This document shows, piece after piece, positions 54,298 through 62,398 of a stretch of 64,000 nucleotides of DNA (positions are counted from its first letter, which is position 1; each line of letters begins with the position of its first letter). The notes beneath the pieces are model-generated. The model was not told where the DNA came from. It ran no database searches and saw only the letters and a list, made by a program, of their open reading frames with translations. Source of the stretch: Tritonibacter mobilis (GTDB lineage: Bacteria > Pseudomonadota > Alphaproteobacteria > Rhodobacterales > Rhodobacteraceae); contig NZ_LNWY01000015.1 of assembly GCF_001681715.1 (NCBI RefSeq), positions 1-64,000 of the forward strand. The letters run 5' to 3'. The position numbers were made by a program, and so were the translations under genes.

Positions 54298-55130
54298 GTC
54301 TGGATATGACCTCCCTGCCGCAAGAGGTATACCATCGCAGCTTTGGCACGGGCGCACGCGCGGTTCTGGCAGTGCATTGCTCGCTGGCGCACTCGGGTGC
54401 CTGGCGGGGGCTGGTGGCGGCGCTGGGCGAAGATCAGGTGAGGTTCGAGGCCTTTGACATGCTCTCGCACGGCAAGAGCCCTGATTGGGACGGGCAGGGG
54501 CTTCTGCAACAGCGCAATGCCGAGGCCGGCTTGCTCCTTCTGGAGGCTTTGGTTGCGCGCGCGGGTGGTCCTGTGGATCTGGTCGGGCATTCTTTTGGTG
54601 CCACGGTGGCGCTGGCGATGGCCGAGATGCGCCCGGAGCTGGTGCGCAGCCTTGTGATGATCGAGCCGGTCCTGTTTGCCGCGGCCCAAGTGCAATACCC
54701 CGAGGCACTGGTCCAGATGCGGGCCGATCATCAGGCGGTGCGCGCGCCTTATGAGGCGGGCGATGTGGAACATGCCACCCGGCTTTTTAACCGTGCATGG
54801 GGGACGGGCTATCCCAAATGGCCGGACCTGCCGGAGCGCGCCCGCGCGGCGATGGTGCGGTCTTTTCCGGCGGTGATGGACTGTGACAGTCAGGTCTATG
54901 ATGACGCGGTGGGGCTGCTGGCACCCGGCGCGCTGGAAGCGCTGCCGATGCCGGTGCTGGTGATGCAGGGGGGCGCGACCCAGCCGATCATGTCTGCGGT
55001 GACTGAGGCGCTGTCAGCGCGGATGCCGGAGGCGCAGGTCGCGGTCATCGAGGGCGCGGGCCACATGGTGCCGGTGACACATCCCGAGGCGGTGGCCGAG
55101 GTGATCGGAAATTTCTGGCCCGAGGGATGA
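54294..55130 (+). CDS. Alpha/beta-fold hydrolase
   Basis: The 278-aa protein starts at a GTG overlapping the previous stop. The fold is clear: 'VLAVHCSLAHSGAWRGLVAA', the nucleophile elbow 'VDLVGHSFGATVALAMAEM' (Ser in G-H-S-F-G), and a C-terminal 'VIEGAGHMVPVTHPEAVAEV' with the catalytic His. It is an esterase, lactonase or C-C hydrolase of unknown substrate. Translational coupling with an HCCA-isomerase-like gene hints at aromatic or glutathione-linked chemistry. Confidence 0.87.
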   Translation: MSLDMTSLPQEVYHRSFGTGARAVLAVHCSLAHSGAWRGLVAALGEDQVRFEAFDMLSHGKSPDWDGQGLLQQRNAEAGLLLLEALVARAGGPVDLVGHSFGATVALAMAEMRPELVRSLVMIEPVLFAAAQVQYPEALVQMRADHQAVRAPYEAGDVEHATRLFNRAWGTGYPKWPDLPERARAAMVRSFPAVMDCDSQVYDDAVGLLAPGALEALPMPVLVMQGGATQPIMSAVTEALSARMPEAQVAVIEGAGHMVPVTHPEAVAEVIGNFWPEG

Positions 55131-55165
55131 GCCTCTGCTGATCGGCGTTTGGGCCGGTCAGCCCC

Positions 55166-55636
55166 TTAGACCGGTTCCTCGATAATGTAGTCTTCCCATT
55201 CCTCCAGCGGCGTGTCGAATTCCGACACGGTCATGCCGCGCACAGAGACCCCGGCGCGATGCACGCTGTCCGGATCGCCCGTCACCAGCGGGTGCCAGTC
55301 GGGCAGGGGGTTGCCCTCCCACAGACGGCGATAGGCGCAGGTCTGCGGCATCCAATAGGCGTGGGTGTCGAGGTTTTCGGGCTTCAGCACGATGCATTCG
55401 GGGATGAAACTGTGCCGGGTCTCGTAATGGGCGCATTGGCAGGACTGATCGTCCAGCAGGCGGCAGGCCACGCGCGTCAGCGCCACCTCACCGGTGTCTT
55501 CGTCTTCCAGCTTGTTGAGGCAGCATTTGCCGCAGCCGTCACACAGCGCTTCCCATTCGCGCGGCGAGAGTTTCTTGAGCGGTTTCTTTTCCCAGAACTT
55601 GGGCGCAAGCCCGTCCCGGTCGATCTGATTGGTCAT
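55166..55636 (-). CDS. YcgN family cysteine-cluster protein (UPF0260)
   Basis: The 156-aa protein carries many ordered cysteines: 'ALCDGCGKCCLNKLEDEDTG', 'RVACRLLDDQSCQCAHYETR', 'PECIVLKPENLDTHAYWMPQ', 'TCAYRRL'. This is the YkgJ/YcgN zinc/iron-chelating cluster pattern. The function of the family is not established; it probably binds Fe-S or Zn. GAGAGGG lies just before the ATG at 55636. The gene follows ribF by 10 nt in the same direction, and the two are probably co-transcribed. Confidence 0.9.
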   Translation of the reverse strand: MTNQIDRDGLAPKFWEKKPLKKLSPREWEALCDGCGKCCLNKLEDEDTGEVALTRVACRLLDDQSCQCAHYETRHSFIPECIVLKPENLDTHAYWMPQTCAYRRLWEGNPLPDWHPLVTGDPDSVHRAGVSVRGMTVSEFDTPLEEWEDYIIEEPV

Positions 55637-55646
55637 GTCGGCCCTC

Positions 55647-56579
55647 TCAGAGCGTTTGGAGGATGGCGCGGGCCTGATCGCAATCGGCCTGCATCTGGGC
55701 GATGAAGGGCTCCAGCCCGTCAAAAGTCATCTCCGGGCGCAGGTAGTCCACCAGCCCGACGGACAGATGCGCGCCATAAAGGTTGCCCTTGAAATCAAAG
55801 AGATAGGTCTCGATGTTGGGCTGTTCGCCGTCAAACATCGGCCGCACCCCGACGGAGGCGGCACCGTGGTAGCTGCCCTTATGGGGGCCGTCGAGCACAT
55901 CCACCAGCACCGCATAGACGCCAAAGGCAGGCGGGTGCAACCCGTCGATGGACTGGTTCGCGGTGGGAAAGCCAAGCTCGCGGCCACGCTGCTCGCCGCC
56001 GATCACCTCGCCCTCGATGCGGTGCCAATGGCCCAGCATGGCGGCGGCGTCGCGGGGGCGGCCTTCGCTCAGGGCGGTGCGGATCGCGGTGGAGGACACC
56101 GTGTGTTTGGAATATTCCATCAAAGGCGCGATGGTGACGCCAAAGCCCATCTCCTGTCCGAAGCGCTGGAGATCCTCGACGGTGCCCGCGCGGCCCTTGC
56201 CAAAGCAGAAATCGGCACCCACCACCACATGCGCCAGCCCCAGGCCTTCAAAGATCACCTTGCGGGCAAACTCCTCAGGCGTCAGCGACGAGAGCGCTTG
56301 GTTGAAATTCAGCTGATAGAGCTTTTCAACGCCGATCTTTTCCAGCCGATGCGCGCGCGCCTCTGCCGACATCAGGCGAAAGGGCGGGGCATTGGGGGCA
56401 AAGAACTCGCGCGGGTGCGGCTCAAAGGTCATGACACCCAAGGGCGCTTCTGGTGCGGCCTGCCGCGCCAGATCAATGACCGAGCGATGGCCGCGGTGGA
56501 CGCCATCGAAATTGCCGATCGCGACGGTGGCCCCGCGATCTTGGTCGTCAACAAATTGATAATCACGGATGATGCGCAT
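55647..56579 (-). CDS. ribF: Bifunctional riboflavin kinase/FAD synthetase
   Basis: The 310-aa protein has an N-terminal FAD synthetase (nucleotidyltransferase) domain with 'ATVAIGNFDGVHRGHRSVID' (H-x-G-H), 'LMSAEARAHRLEKIGVEKLY' and 'SSTAIRTALSEGRPRDAAAM', and a C-terminal riboflavin kinase domain with 'GRELGFPTANQSIDGLHPPA', 'FGVYAVLVDV', 'YHGAASVGVRPMFD' and 'NIETYLFDFKGNLYGAHLSV'. It converts riboflavin to FMN and FAD. It completes the pathway whose other genes lie at 2410-5835. It is followed by the YcgN-type gene. Confidence 0.95.
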   Translation of the reverse strand: MRIIRDYQFVDDQDRGATVAIGNFDGVHRGHRSVIDLARQAAPEAPLGVMTFEPHPREFFAPNAPPFRLMSAEARAHRLEKIGVEKLYQLNFNQALSSLTPEEFARKVIFEGLGLAHVVVGADFCFGKGRAGTVEDLQRFGQEMGFGVTIAPLMEYSKHTVSSTAIRTALSEGRPRDAAAMLGHWHRIEGEVIGGEQRGRELGFPTANQSIDGLHPPAFGVYAVLVDVLDGPHKGSYHGAASVGVRPMFDGEQPNIETYLFDFKGNLYGAHLSVGLVDYLRPEMTFDGLEPFIAQMQADCDQARAILQTL

Positions 56580-56707
56580 GGCGTTTCCCTAGCTCTGAGT
56601 GGGGGATGGCGCAAGGGTGCTGTGCCCGAGTGACGTTCAGTGAAGGGGATGATGTGGAATTTAGGTATTTGTAAAAAGATGAAGCCCTGCGCGAGATGCG
56701 TCTGCGA

Positions 56708-57685
56708 TCATGCATATGAGCGGTCTTTGTAGGGAACAGTTTCCAGCCGTGCGATCAGATTGTTCAGCAGCTTTTCCTCGGCGCGGTTGCGCACGGTGTC
56801 GGGGTTCCAGACCAGATAGACATCGACCTCTGGCAGATCCTCGAACGGGGGCACCTGCCACAGCAGCCCGTCGCGCAGGTCGCGGGCCACCACATGTTTG
56901 GGCAAGGGACCGATACCAAGGCCTGCCATGATCATGCGCCGCACCTCTTCCAGATTTTCCGACACGCCTGTTACTTGCGTTGCAAGTGCGGCGCGGGCGC
57001 GCAGGAGGGTCACGTCCTGCAACGCGTCTTGCAGGCGATCATTGTCAAACACCACCGTTGCGTGGCCTTTGAGATCGTCCAGCGTCAGGTCGCTGCGACC
57101 AAACAGAGGATGGCGCGGGCCGCAAAACAGCGCGAATGTCTCGCGGTAGACGGGGATATAGCGCAGGTTGGGGTCCGGTTCGCGCACCAAAGCCAGTGCA
57201 AAGCTCACCCGCTTTGCCGCCACCGCAGCGATGGCATCACCACTGGTGATCACATCGATGGCGAGGCTTGCCTTTGGGTGCTCGGCGTAGAAATCGCCAA
57301 TGACCGAATCAAACAGCGGGCAGAGCACATGGCTGGCCACCGCAATGCGCACATGGCCGCTGATTTCGGGGGCGACGGTGCGCATCAGGGTGGCGAGCCG
57401 CAGGATTGAGCCGTTGATGTTCACCGCCTCGCGATAAAGGAGCTCCCCCGCTTCGGTGAGCGCGAAATGTCCCGGCGAGCGGTCGATCAGGCGCTGGCCC
57501 AGCTGGTCTTCCAGTTTTTTCAGGGCGACCGAAACCGTGGGCTGTTTTAGCCGCAATTGCTCTGCCGCCTCGGTCACAGAACCGCTCTCAGCGAGCACCA
57601 CAAAGGTGCGCAACAGGTTCCAGTTCATCTCACGGGTGAGGCGTTCGGGGTCGATGTGGTGCGGGGCCGGTTGGGGTTGTGACAT
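56708..57685 (-). CDS. LysR family transcriptional regulator
   Basis: The 325-aa protein has a typical LysR N-terminal HTH ('LRTFVVLAESGSVTEAAEQL', then 'RLKQPTVSVALKKLEDQLGQ', about 25-65) and a substrate-binding-type effector domain ('VRIAVASHVLCPLFDSVIGD', 'RRMIMAGLGIGPLPKHVVAR'). The frame starts with about 17 extra residues before 'LTREMNWNLLRTF'; an internal ATG may be the true start. It is divergent from the TRAP transporter operon across 250 nt that hold a palindrome (57780-57795), so it most likely controls that operon in response to its substrate. Confidence 0.92.
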   Translation of the reverse strand: MSQPQPAPHHIDPERLTREMNWNLLRTFVVLAESGSVTEAAEQLRLKQPTVSVALKKLEDQLGQRLIDRSPGHFALTEAGELLYREAVNINGSILRLATLMRTVAPEISGHVRIAVASHVLCPLFDSVIGDFYAEHPKASLAIDVITSGDAIAAVAAKRVSFALALVREPDPNLRYIPVYRETFALFCGPRHPLFGRSDLTLDDLKGHATVVFDNDRLQDALQDVTLLRARAALATQVTGVSENLEEVRRMIMAGLGIGPLPKHVVARDLRDGLLWQVPPFEDLPEVDVYLVWNPDTVRNRAEEKLLNNLIARLETVPYKDRSYA

Positions 57686-57779
57686 TCTTTTAAAAACAGA
57701 TCCCTATGGCGAATTTTGTGGGGCGGGCTATTGCGCCAAATCGCCGTGTTGCGCGCCTTCATTATTTAAATCTATGTTG

Positions 57780-57795
57780 AGATAATCAATTATCT
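57780..57795. promoter_or_regulatory. Palindrome between lysR and the TRAP operon
   Basis: AGATAAT-CA-ATTATCT is a perfect inverted repeat (7 + 2 + 7) in AT-rich DNA, about 95 nt from the LysR start and 140 nt from dctP. This is a plausible LysR recognition site. Confidence 0.5.
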
Positions 57796-57935
57796 ATTTG
57801 ATCTATTTCAGATCCCTCCGCAGATTTCGCTGAAACACAACGTAGCGCAGCCACCCTCGGCAGAAGCGGCAAGAGCCGACAGAGGGGGCATTTGGTCAAT
57901 GCGCTGCAACGACAACAGGGAACGGAGTTTTTCTC

Positions 57936-58937
57936 ATGCGTAAGTCACTATGGACCACCGCAGCCACGGCGGCTGCTTTCACCCTGTCGCTGGGCGCGGC
58001 GGAGGCGGCCGATATGCGGCTCAAACTCGCGGGCGTCGTCCCGGTCGAACATTTCGGCAATGATATCCTGAAACAGATCGAAGCCGATATCGAAGGCGCT
58101 GATGTGGGCCTCTCGGTGACGCTGTTTGAGGCCGGGCAGCTTGGTTCTGGCGAAGAACTGTTCGAGGACGCCGCGCGCGGCAACGTCGATCTGGTGCATT
58201 CCGTGATCTATGCCCACCGCGACCCGGTGCTGGAGATCAACTCCTTGCCCTATCTGGTGTCGAGCTTTGACGAGATGGAGAATATCTACCTCAACAAGGA
58301 CAGCGCCTTTAACGAGATTTTTGCCGAGCGGCTTGAAGGGCTGGGGCTGAAACTGCTGGCCAATGCGCCCGAAGGGTTCATCGGTGTGGTGGCCGAAACC
58401 CTGCCCGAAAACGCAACCACCGTGGGCGACAAGGGCGTCAACATCCGCGTCTGGTCCAGTCAGGTGATCAAGAACACTGTGGAGGCCATGGGCTTTAACG
58501 CGACCACAATGAACTGGGGCGAGGTCTTCCCGGCGATCCAGTCCGGCGTCGTGGATGGGGCGATCTGCTGCACCGCGCAACTGGCCTATAGCGCCTTTGC
58601 CACCTCGGATGTGGGCAAGTATTTCATTCCCTATGGCGCGGTGGTCGAGAACACCACCTATTACGCCTCCATGGAAACATGGGACGAGATGAACGACGAA
58701 CAGCGCGCCGCCGTACAGGCCGCGTTCGACAAGGCCGCGCAGAGCTATTTTGCCGAGGCCAAGGCCAATGAAGCGGGCTACATCGATAAGCTCAAGGAAA
58801 CCGGCTACGAGGTGGTCGAAGTCTCTGACGCCGAGCGCAGCGCCATTGCCGAGACCGTGCGCAAGGACGTCTGGCCCGGCATTGCCGAGATCGTCGGTCA
58901 GGATGTGATCGACCGCCTGATGGCCCCCAGTAACTGA
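57936..58937 (+). CDS. TRAP transporter solute-binding protein, DctP family
   Basis: The 333-aa protein has a signal peptide (about 1-24, 'TAATAAAFTLSLGAAEAAD'). The mature DctP fold is shown by 'MRLKLAGVVPVEHFGNDILK', 'GQLGSGEELFEDAARGNVDL', and the signature 'NIRVWSSQVIKNTVEAMGFN' then 'ATTMNWGEVFPAIQSGVVDG', whose Arg typically binds a carboxylate. It captures an organic acid-type ligand in the periplasm. It is the first gene of the DctPQM unit. The second half has family-specific Cys-Cys ('DGAICCTAQL'). The ligand is not determinable. Confidence 0.93.
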   Translation: MRKSLWTTAATAAAFTLSLGAAEAADMRLKLAGVVPVEHFGNDILKQIEADIEGADVGLSVTLFEAGQLGSGEELFEDAARGNVDLVHSVIYAHRDPVLEINSLPYLVSSFDEMENIYLNKDSAFNEIFAERLEGLGLKLLANAPEGFIGVVAETLPENATTVGDKGVNIRVWSSQVIKNTVEAMGFNATTMNWGEVFPAIQSGVVDGAICCTAQLAYSAFATSDVGKYFIPYGAVVENTTYYASMETWDEMNDEQRAAVQAAFDKAAQSYFAEAKANEAGYIDKLKETGYEVVEVSDAERSAIAETVRKDVWPGIAEIVGQDVIDRLMAPSN

Positions 58938-59009
58938 TCCCAATGCTCTGACAGTGCGCAGGCCCCGGCATCCGAGGCCTGTCCTTGATCTCCAGACGGT
59001 GACTGCATC

Positions 59010-59573
59010 ATGAAAGACCTGAGCCGGGATTTGCCGCCCGGGCTGGCCAAGCTGGTCCGCATCCTGTTGCGGCTGCAAACGATCTATGTGTGCTTTGGCT
59101 GTATCGCCATGGCGCTGACCTTCTTCCTCGTGGTGGTGTTCCGATATGGCTTTAACGCCGATCTGTTCGCCTATGAGGAATGGCTGCTGATCATCTGTTT
59201 CTGGCTCTATTTCATCGCTGCCGCCATTGGTACCTGGGAGGGGGCGCATGTGAACGCCGATCTCTTGGATTTTGTCATCCTTGATCCCGTCAAACGGCGT
59301 GCGCGGGCGATCCTGATCACCGGGATCGAGCTTTTGGTGACCTTGGTGCTGTTTTACTGGTCCACGGTGATGATGATCGAGGAAATCGGCGATTATCCCC
59401 GCTATCAGACCACGATTGCCCTTCAAATTCCGTTCTTTGTGCCGCGTGCGGCGATCTTTGTCGGCTTTGGCCTGATGGGGTTCTACAGCGCGCTGCGGCT
59501 CTATATTTTCCTGAAACTTCCGGCGGCGCGCTTTGCCGTGCCCGCCGATAGCGACCCTGCCGCAGGAGCCTGA
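59010..59573 (+). CDS. TRAP transporter small permease, DctQ family
   Basis: The 187-aa protein has four membrane helices ('FGCIAMALTFFLVVVFRYGF', 'EEWLLIICFWLYFIAAAIGT', 'ILITGIELLVTLVLFYWSTV', 'AAIFVGFGLMGFYSALRLYI') and the DctQ motif 'FAYEEWLLI...GTWEGAHVNADL'. It pairs with the large permease in the inner membrane. dctM follows after 4 nt. Confidence 0.92.
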   Translation: MKDLSRDLPPGLAKLVRILLRLQTIYVCFGCIAMALTFFLVVVFRYGFNADLFAYEEWLLIICFWLYFIAAAIGTWEGAHVNADLLDFVILDPVKRRARAILITGIELLVTLVLFYWSTVMMIEEIGDYPRYQTTIALQIPFFVPRAAIFVGFGLMGFYSALRLYIFLKLPAARFAVPADSDPAAGA

Positions 59574-59577
59574 AGCC

Positions 59578-60864
59578 ATGATTATCCTCGGCAGTCTTTT
59601 GATCCTGTGTGTGCTTCTCCTGATTGGTGTGAGCGTGCCTCTTGCCTTTGGGGGCGTGCTGGTTTTTATCGGTGTGTTTGGCGGCCATGACGTGACCGGG
59701 TTCCTGCCCACCGGCCATTGGAAGATGAACTCCATCGTGCTGCTTGCGATCCCGCTGTTCATTCTCGCCGGTGCCATCATGGAGCGGGGGCGGATCGCTG
59801 CGCCGCTGGTTTCCGTGGCGGAACTTCTGGTGGGGCGTATCCACGGGGGCCTCAGCGCGGCGGCGGTGTTCGCCAGCGGCATTTTTGGCTCGATCTCCGG
59901 CTCGGCGGCGGCGACGCTCACCTGCATCGGGTCGATCATGATGCCGCACCTGAAGGCCGCGAATTACCCGCGCGGCCCGGCGGCGGCGCTGATCGTGGCG
60001 GCCTGTCCCTTGGGGCTGCTGATCCCGCCGTCCTCGTCGCAGATCCTTTATGCCTGGGTGGCGCAGCAATCGGTGCTCAAGTGTTTCCTCTCGACCGTGG
60101 TGCCGGGGCTGATCCTGATTACGCTTTTGTGCATGGTGAACTATGTGCTGATGCGCAAGGCGGACCTGAAACTGTTGGAACGCCCGGCAAGCTACCCGCA
60201 GGAATTTGTGCGGCGCAGCGGGCGGGCCTTTCCGGCGCTGTTGATGCCGATCATCATCCTGGGTGGCATCTACGGCGGCATCATGACCCCGACCGAGGCT
60301 GCAGGCGTGGCGGTGATCTATGCCATTCCGGTGGGCCTGTTCATCTATCGCGGCCTCACGCCCCAGAACATCTGGCCGACCCTGCGCTATGCGGGCACCA
60401 CGATTGGCGTGGTGATGCTGATGGTCTTTGTGGTGGTGATCGTCAGCCGCTTTCTGGTGTTCGAAGACATCCCCGGCATGGCCAAGGATCTGATCTTTTC
60501 GATCTCGGACAACCCGATCGTGATCCTGCTGATGGTCAACCTGGTGATGATCCTTATCGGCATGCTGATGGATGATATTTCGGGTCTGTTGCTGTCGGCA
60601 CCGCTCTTGTTGCCCATCGTGCAAAGCGTCGGCATGGACCCGGTGCATTTTGCCGCCGTCCTTGGCGTCAATCTCGGCATGGCCAATATCACGCCGCCCA
60701 CCGCGCCGCTGTTGTATCTCGGCGCAAAGGTCACCGACACGCCCGTGAGCGAGATGCTGAAGCCCACCTTCATCATGATCGTCTTTGCGTGGCTGCCGAC
60801 GCTGCTGATCACCACCTTTGTGCCCGAGGTGGCGCTGTGGCTGCCCAATATTGTCTTTGGCTGA
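59578..60864 (+). CDS. TRAP transporter large permease, DctM family
   Basis: The 428-aa protein has about 12-13 helices and the TRAP_DctM motifs: 'ALLIGVSVPLAFGGVL'-like start, 'IVLLAIPLFILAGAIMERGR', 'SGIFGSISGSAAATLTCIGS', 'LLIPPSSSQILYAWVAQQSV', 'GGIYGGIMTPTEAAGVAVIY' and 'GMANITPPTAPLLYLGAKVT'. It carries Na+-coupled import of the ligand delivered by DctP. The ATG at 59578 has AGGAG 11 nt upstream. The amidohydrolase gene follows after 18 nt, which links transport to catabolism. Confidence 0.93.
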   Translation: MIILGSLLILCVLLLIGVSVPLAFGGVLVFIGVFGGHDVTGFLPTGHWKMNSIVLLAIPLFILAGAIMERGRIAAPLVSVAELLVGRIHGGLSAAAVFASGIFGSISGSAAATLTCIGSIMMPHLKAANYPRGPAAALIVAACPLGLLIPPSSSQILYAWVAQQSVLKCFLSTVVPGLILITLLCMVNYVLMRKADLKLLERPASYPQEFVRRSGRAFPALLMPIIILGGIYGGIMTPTEAAGVAVIYAIPVGLFIYRGLTPQNIWPTLRYAGTTIGVVMLMVFVVVIVSRFLVFEDIPGMAKDLIFSISDNPIVILLMVNLVMILIGMLMDDISGLLLSAPLLLPIVQSVGMDPVHFAAVLGVNLGMANITPPTAPLLYLGAKVTDTPVSEMLKPTFIMIVFAWLPTLLITTFVPEVALWLPNIVFG

Positions 60865-60882
60865 GGCCGCAAGGAGCCCCCT

Positions 60883-61911
60883 ATGAAAGCGATCTATGAT
60901 CCCCGCCAGCGCGCCCATAATCCCAGCCAGTTCATGGCTTTGGGCGTGATGAGGCCGAACCCCGAACAGCCCGAACGCACCGAGATCCTACGCTCCGGCG
61001 CGGAGGCGGCAGGCTGTACGTTTACAGCGCCCGAGGACGCAGGCCTTGGCCCCATTGCAGCACTGCATTCGCCGGAATACCTGACATTCCTGCAAACGAT
61101 CCATGCCCGCTGGTCTGAGATTGAGGGCGCAGGTCCCGAGGTGATTTCTCATATCAAGCCGGGGGATCGCCGTGACAGCTATCCACGTTCCGCGCTGGGG
61201 CAGGCGGGCTATCATCAGGCCGATACTTCCTGTCCGATCAATGCCGAGACTTGGGGCTCTGCCTATTGGTCGGCGCAGACCGCGATCAGCGCCGCTGATT
61301 TGGTGGCGGGGGGTGAGCGCGCGGCCTATGCGCTGTGCCGCCCGCCGGGGCATCATGCCTTTGGCGATATGGCGGGGGGCTTTTGTTTTCTAAATAACTC
61401 CGGCATTGCCGCGCAGCTCTTGCGAGATCGGGGTCTCAGACCGGCAATTTTGGATGTGGACGTGCATCATGGCAATGGCACGCAGGGATTGTTTTATGAT
61501 CGCGACGATGTGCTGACGCTCTCGATCCATGCTGATCCGGCGGATTTTTACCCGTTCTTCTGGGGCCACAGTTCTGAACGCGGCGAGGGCCGGGGGCGGG
61601 GCTATAACCTCAACCTGCCGTTGCCGCGTGGCACCGATGATGCGCCGTTCTTAACTGCGCTTCAAACCTGCCTTGAGTGGGTGCATGCTTTTGGCACGGA
61701 TGTACTGGTCATTGCGCTGGGACTTGATGCCTCAGAGGATGATCCGTTTCAGGGCTTTCAGGTCACTGGCGACGGGTTTTCGCGTGTCGGTGAGGCGATT
61801 GCCCGTGCAGGGCTTCCGACGCTTTTTGTGCAGGAAGGCGGTTACATTTCCGACAGTCTCGGCCATAACCTCACCCGTGTGCTTGGCGGATTTACCTCCG
61901 CTGCGCGCTGA
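60883..61911 (+). CDS. Histone deacetylase-like / acetylpolyamine amidohydrolase
   Basis: The 342-aa protein has the HDAC-superfamily catalytic set: 'CRPPGHHAFGDMAGGFCFLN' (His157, His158), zinc ligands Asp193 and His195 ('ILDVDVHHGNGTQ'), Asp282 ('LGLDASEDDP') and Tyr321 ('QEGGYIS'). Bacterial members remove acetyl or other acyl groups from acetylpolyamines or acylated small molecules. It is in the DctPQM operon (18 nt gap), so the likely substrate is what the transporter imports, or its derivative. AAGGAG precedes the ATG. Cytosolic, Zn-dependent. Confidence 0.9.
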   Translation: MKAIYDPRQRAHNPSQFMALGVMRPNPEQPERTEILRSGAEAAGCTFTAPEDAGLGPIAALHSPEYLTFLQTIHARWSEIEGAGPEVISHIKPGDRRDSYPRSALGQAGYHQADTSCPINAETWGSAYWSAQTAISAADLVAGGERAAYALCRPPGHHAFGDMAGGFCFLNNSGIAAQLLRDRGLRPAILDVDVHHGNGTQGLFYDRDDVLTLSIHADPADFYPFFWGHSSERGEGRGRGYNLNLPLPRGTDDAPFLTALQTCLEWVHAFGTDVLVIALGLDASEDDPFQGFQVTGDGFSRVGEAIARAGLPTLFVQEGGYISDSLGHNLTRVLGGFTSAAR

Positions 61912-61949
61912 TGCATTTCCTTTCAATCCTCAAACTATAGAGATCTTCC

Positions 61950-62300
61950 ATGAGCGATATCACCTACGCCCACACCAACCAACGCATGAGCCAGATCGTC
62001 ACCCATGGCGACACCATCTACCTTGCCGGTCAGGTCGGCACCGCCGGGGCCAGCGTGACCCAGCAAACGCAGGACTGCCTTGATAAGATCGACGCGCTGC
62101 TGGCCGAGGCTGGCTCCTCCAAAGAGCGCATCCTGCAAGCGACCATCTGGCTCGCGGATATGGCTGATTTTGCCGAGATGAACACCGTGTGGGATGCATG
62201 GGTTGCCGAAGGCCGCGCCCCTGCGCGTGCCTGCGGTGAATCCAAGCTGGCAACCCCTGAATACACCGTTGAGATCCTGATCACCGCCGCCAAGGGCTGA
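61950..62300 (+). CDS. RidA family reactive-imine deaminase
   Basis: The 116-aa Rid-fold protein has 'NQRMSQIVTHGDTIYLAGQV', 'TQQTQDCLDKIDALLAEAGS' and the family signature 'ERILQATIWLADMADFAEMN', then 'TVWDAWVAEGRAPARACGES', with the substrate-binding Arg near 'APARAC'. Rid proteins hydrolyse enamines and imines formed by PLP or flavin enzymes to ketoacids and ammonia. Placed between an amidohydrolase and an amino-acid oxidase gene, it probably clears the imine made by the oxidase. Confidence 0.92.
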   Translation: MSDITYAHTNQRMSQIVTHGDTIYLAGQVGTAGASVTQQTQDCLDKIDALLAEAGSSKERILQATIWLADMADFAEMNTVWDAWVAEGRAPARACGESKLATPEYTVEILITAAKG

Positions 62301-62398
62301 TCCTTTCGGGCCATGCGCCCGCGGTTTGAAATCAACACGCATGCCCGCGAGGATTGGTGGGCATGCGCCGAAACCTTTGCCTAGAGGAGCCCTCTCTC

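Noticed and set aside
57948-60918. Long antisense frames opposite the TRAP genes
   Set aside because: His/Arg/Gln-rich composition is typical of the reverse complement of membrane-protein genes; the plus strand has the full DctPQM set.
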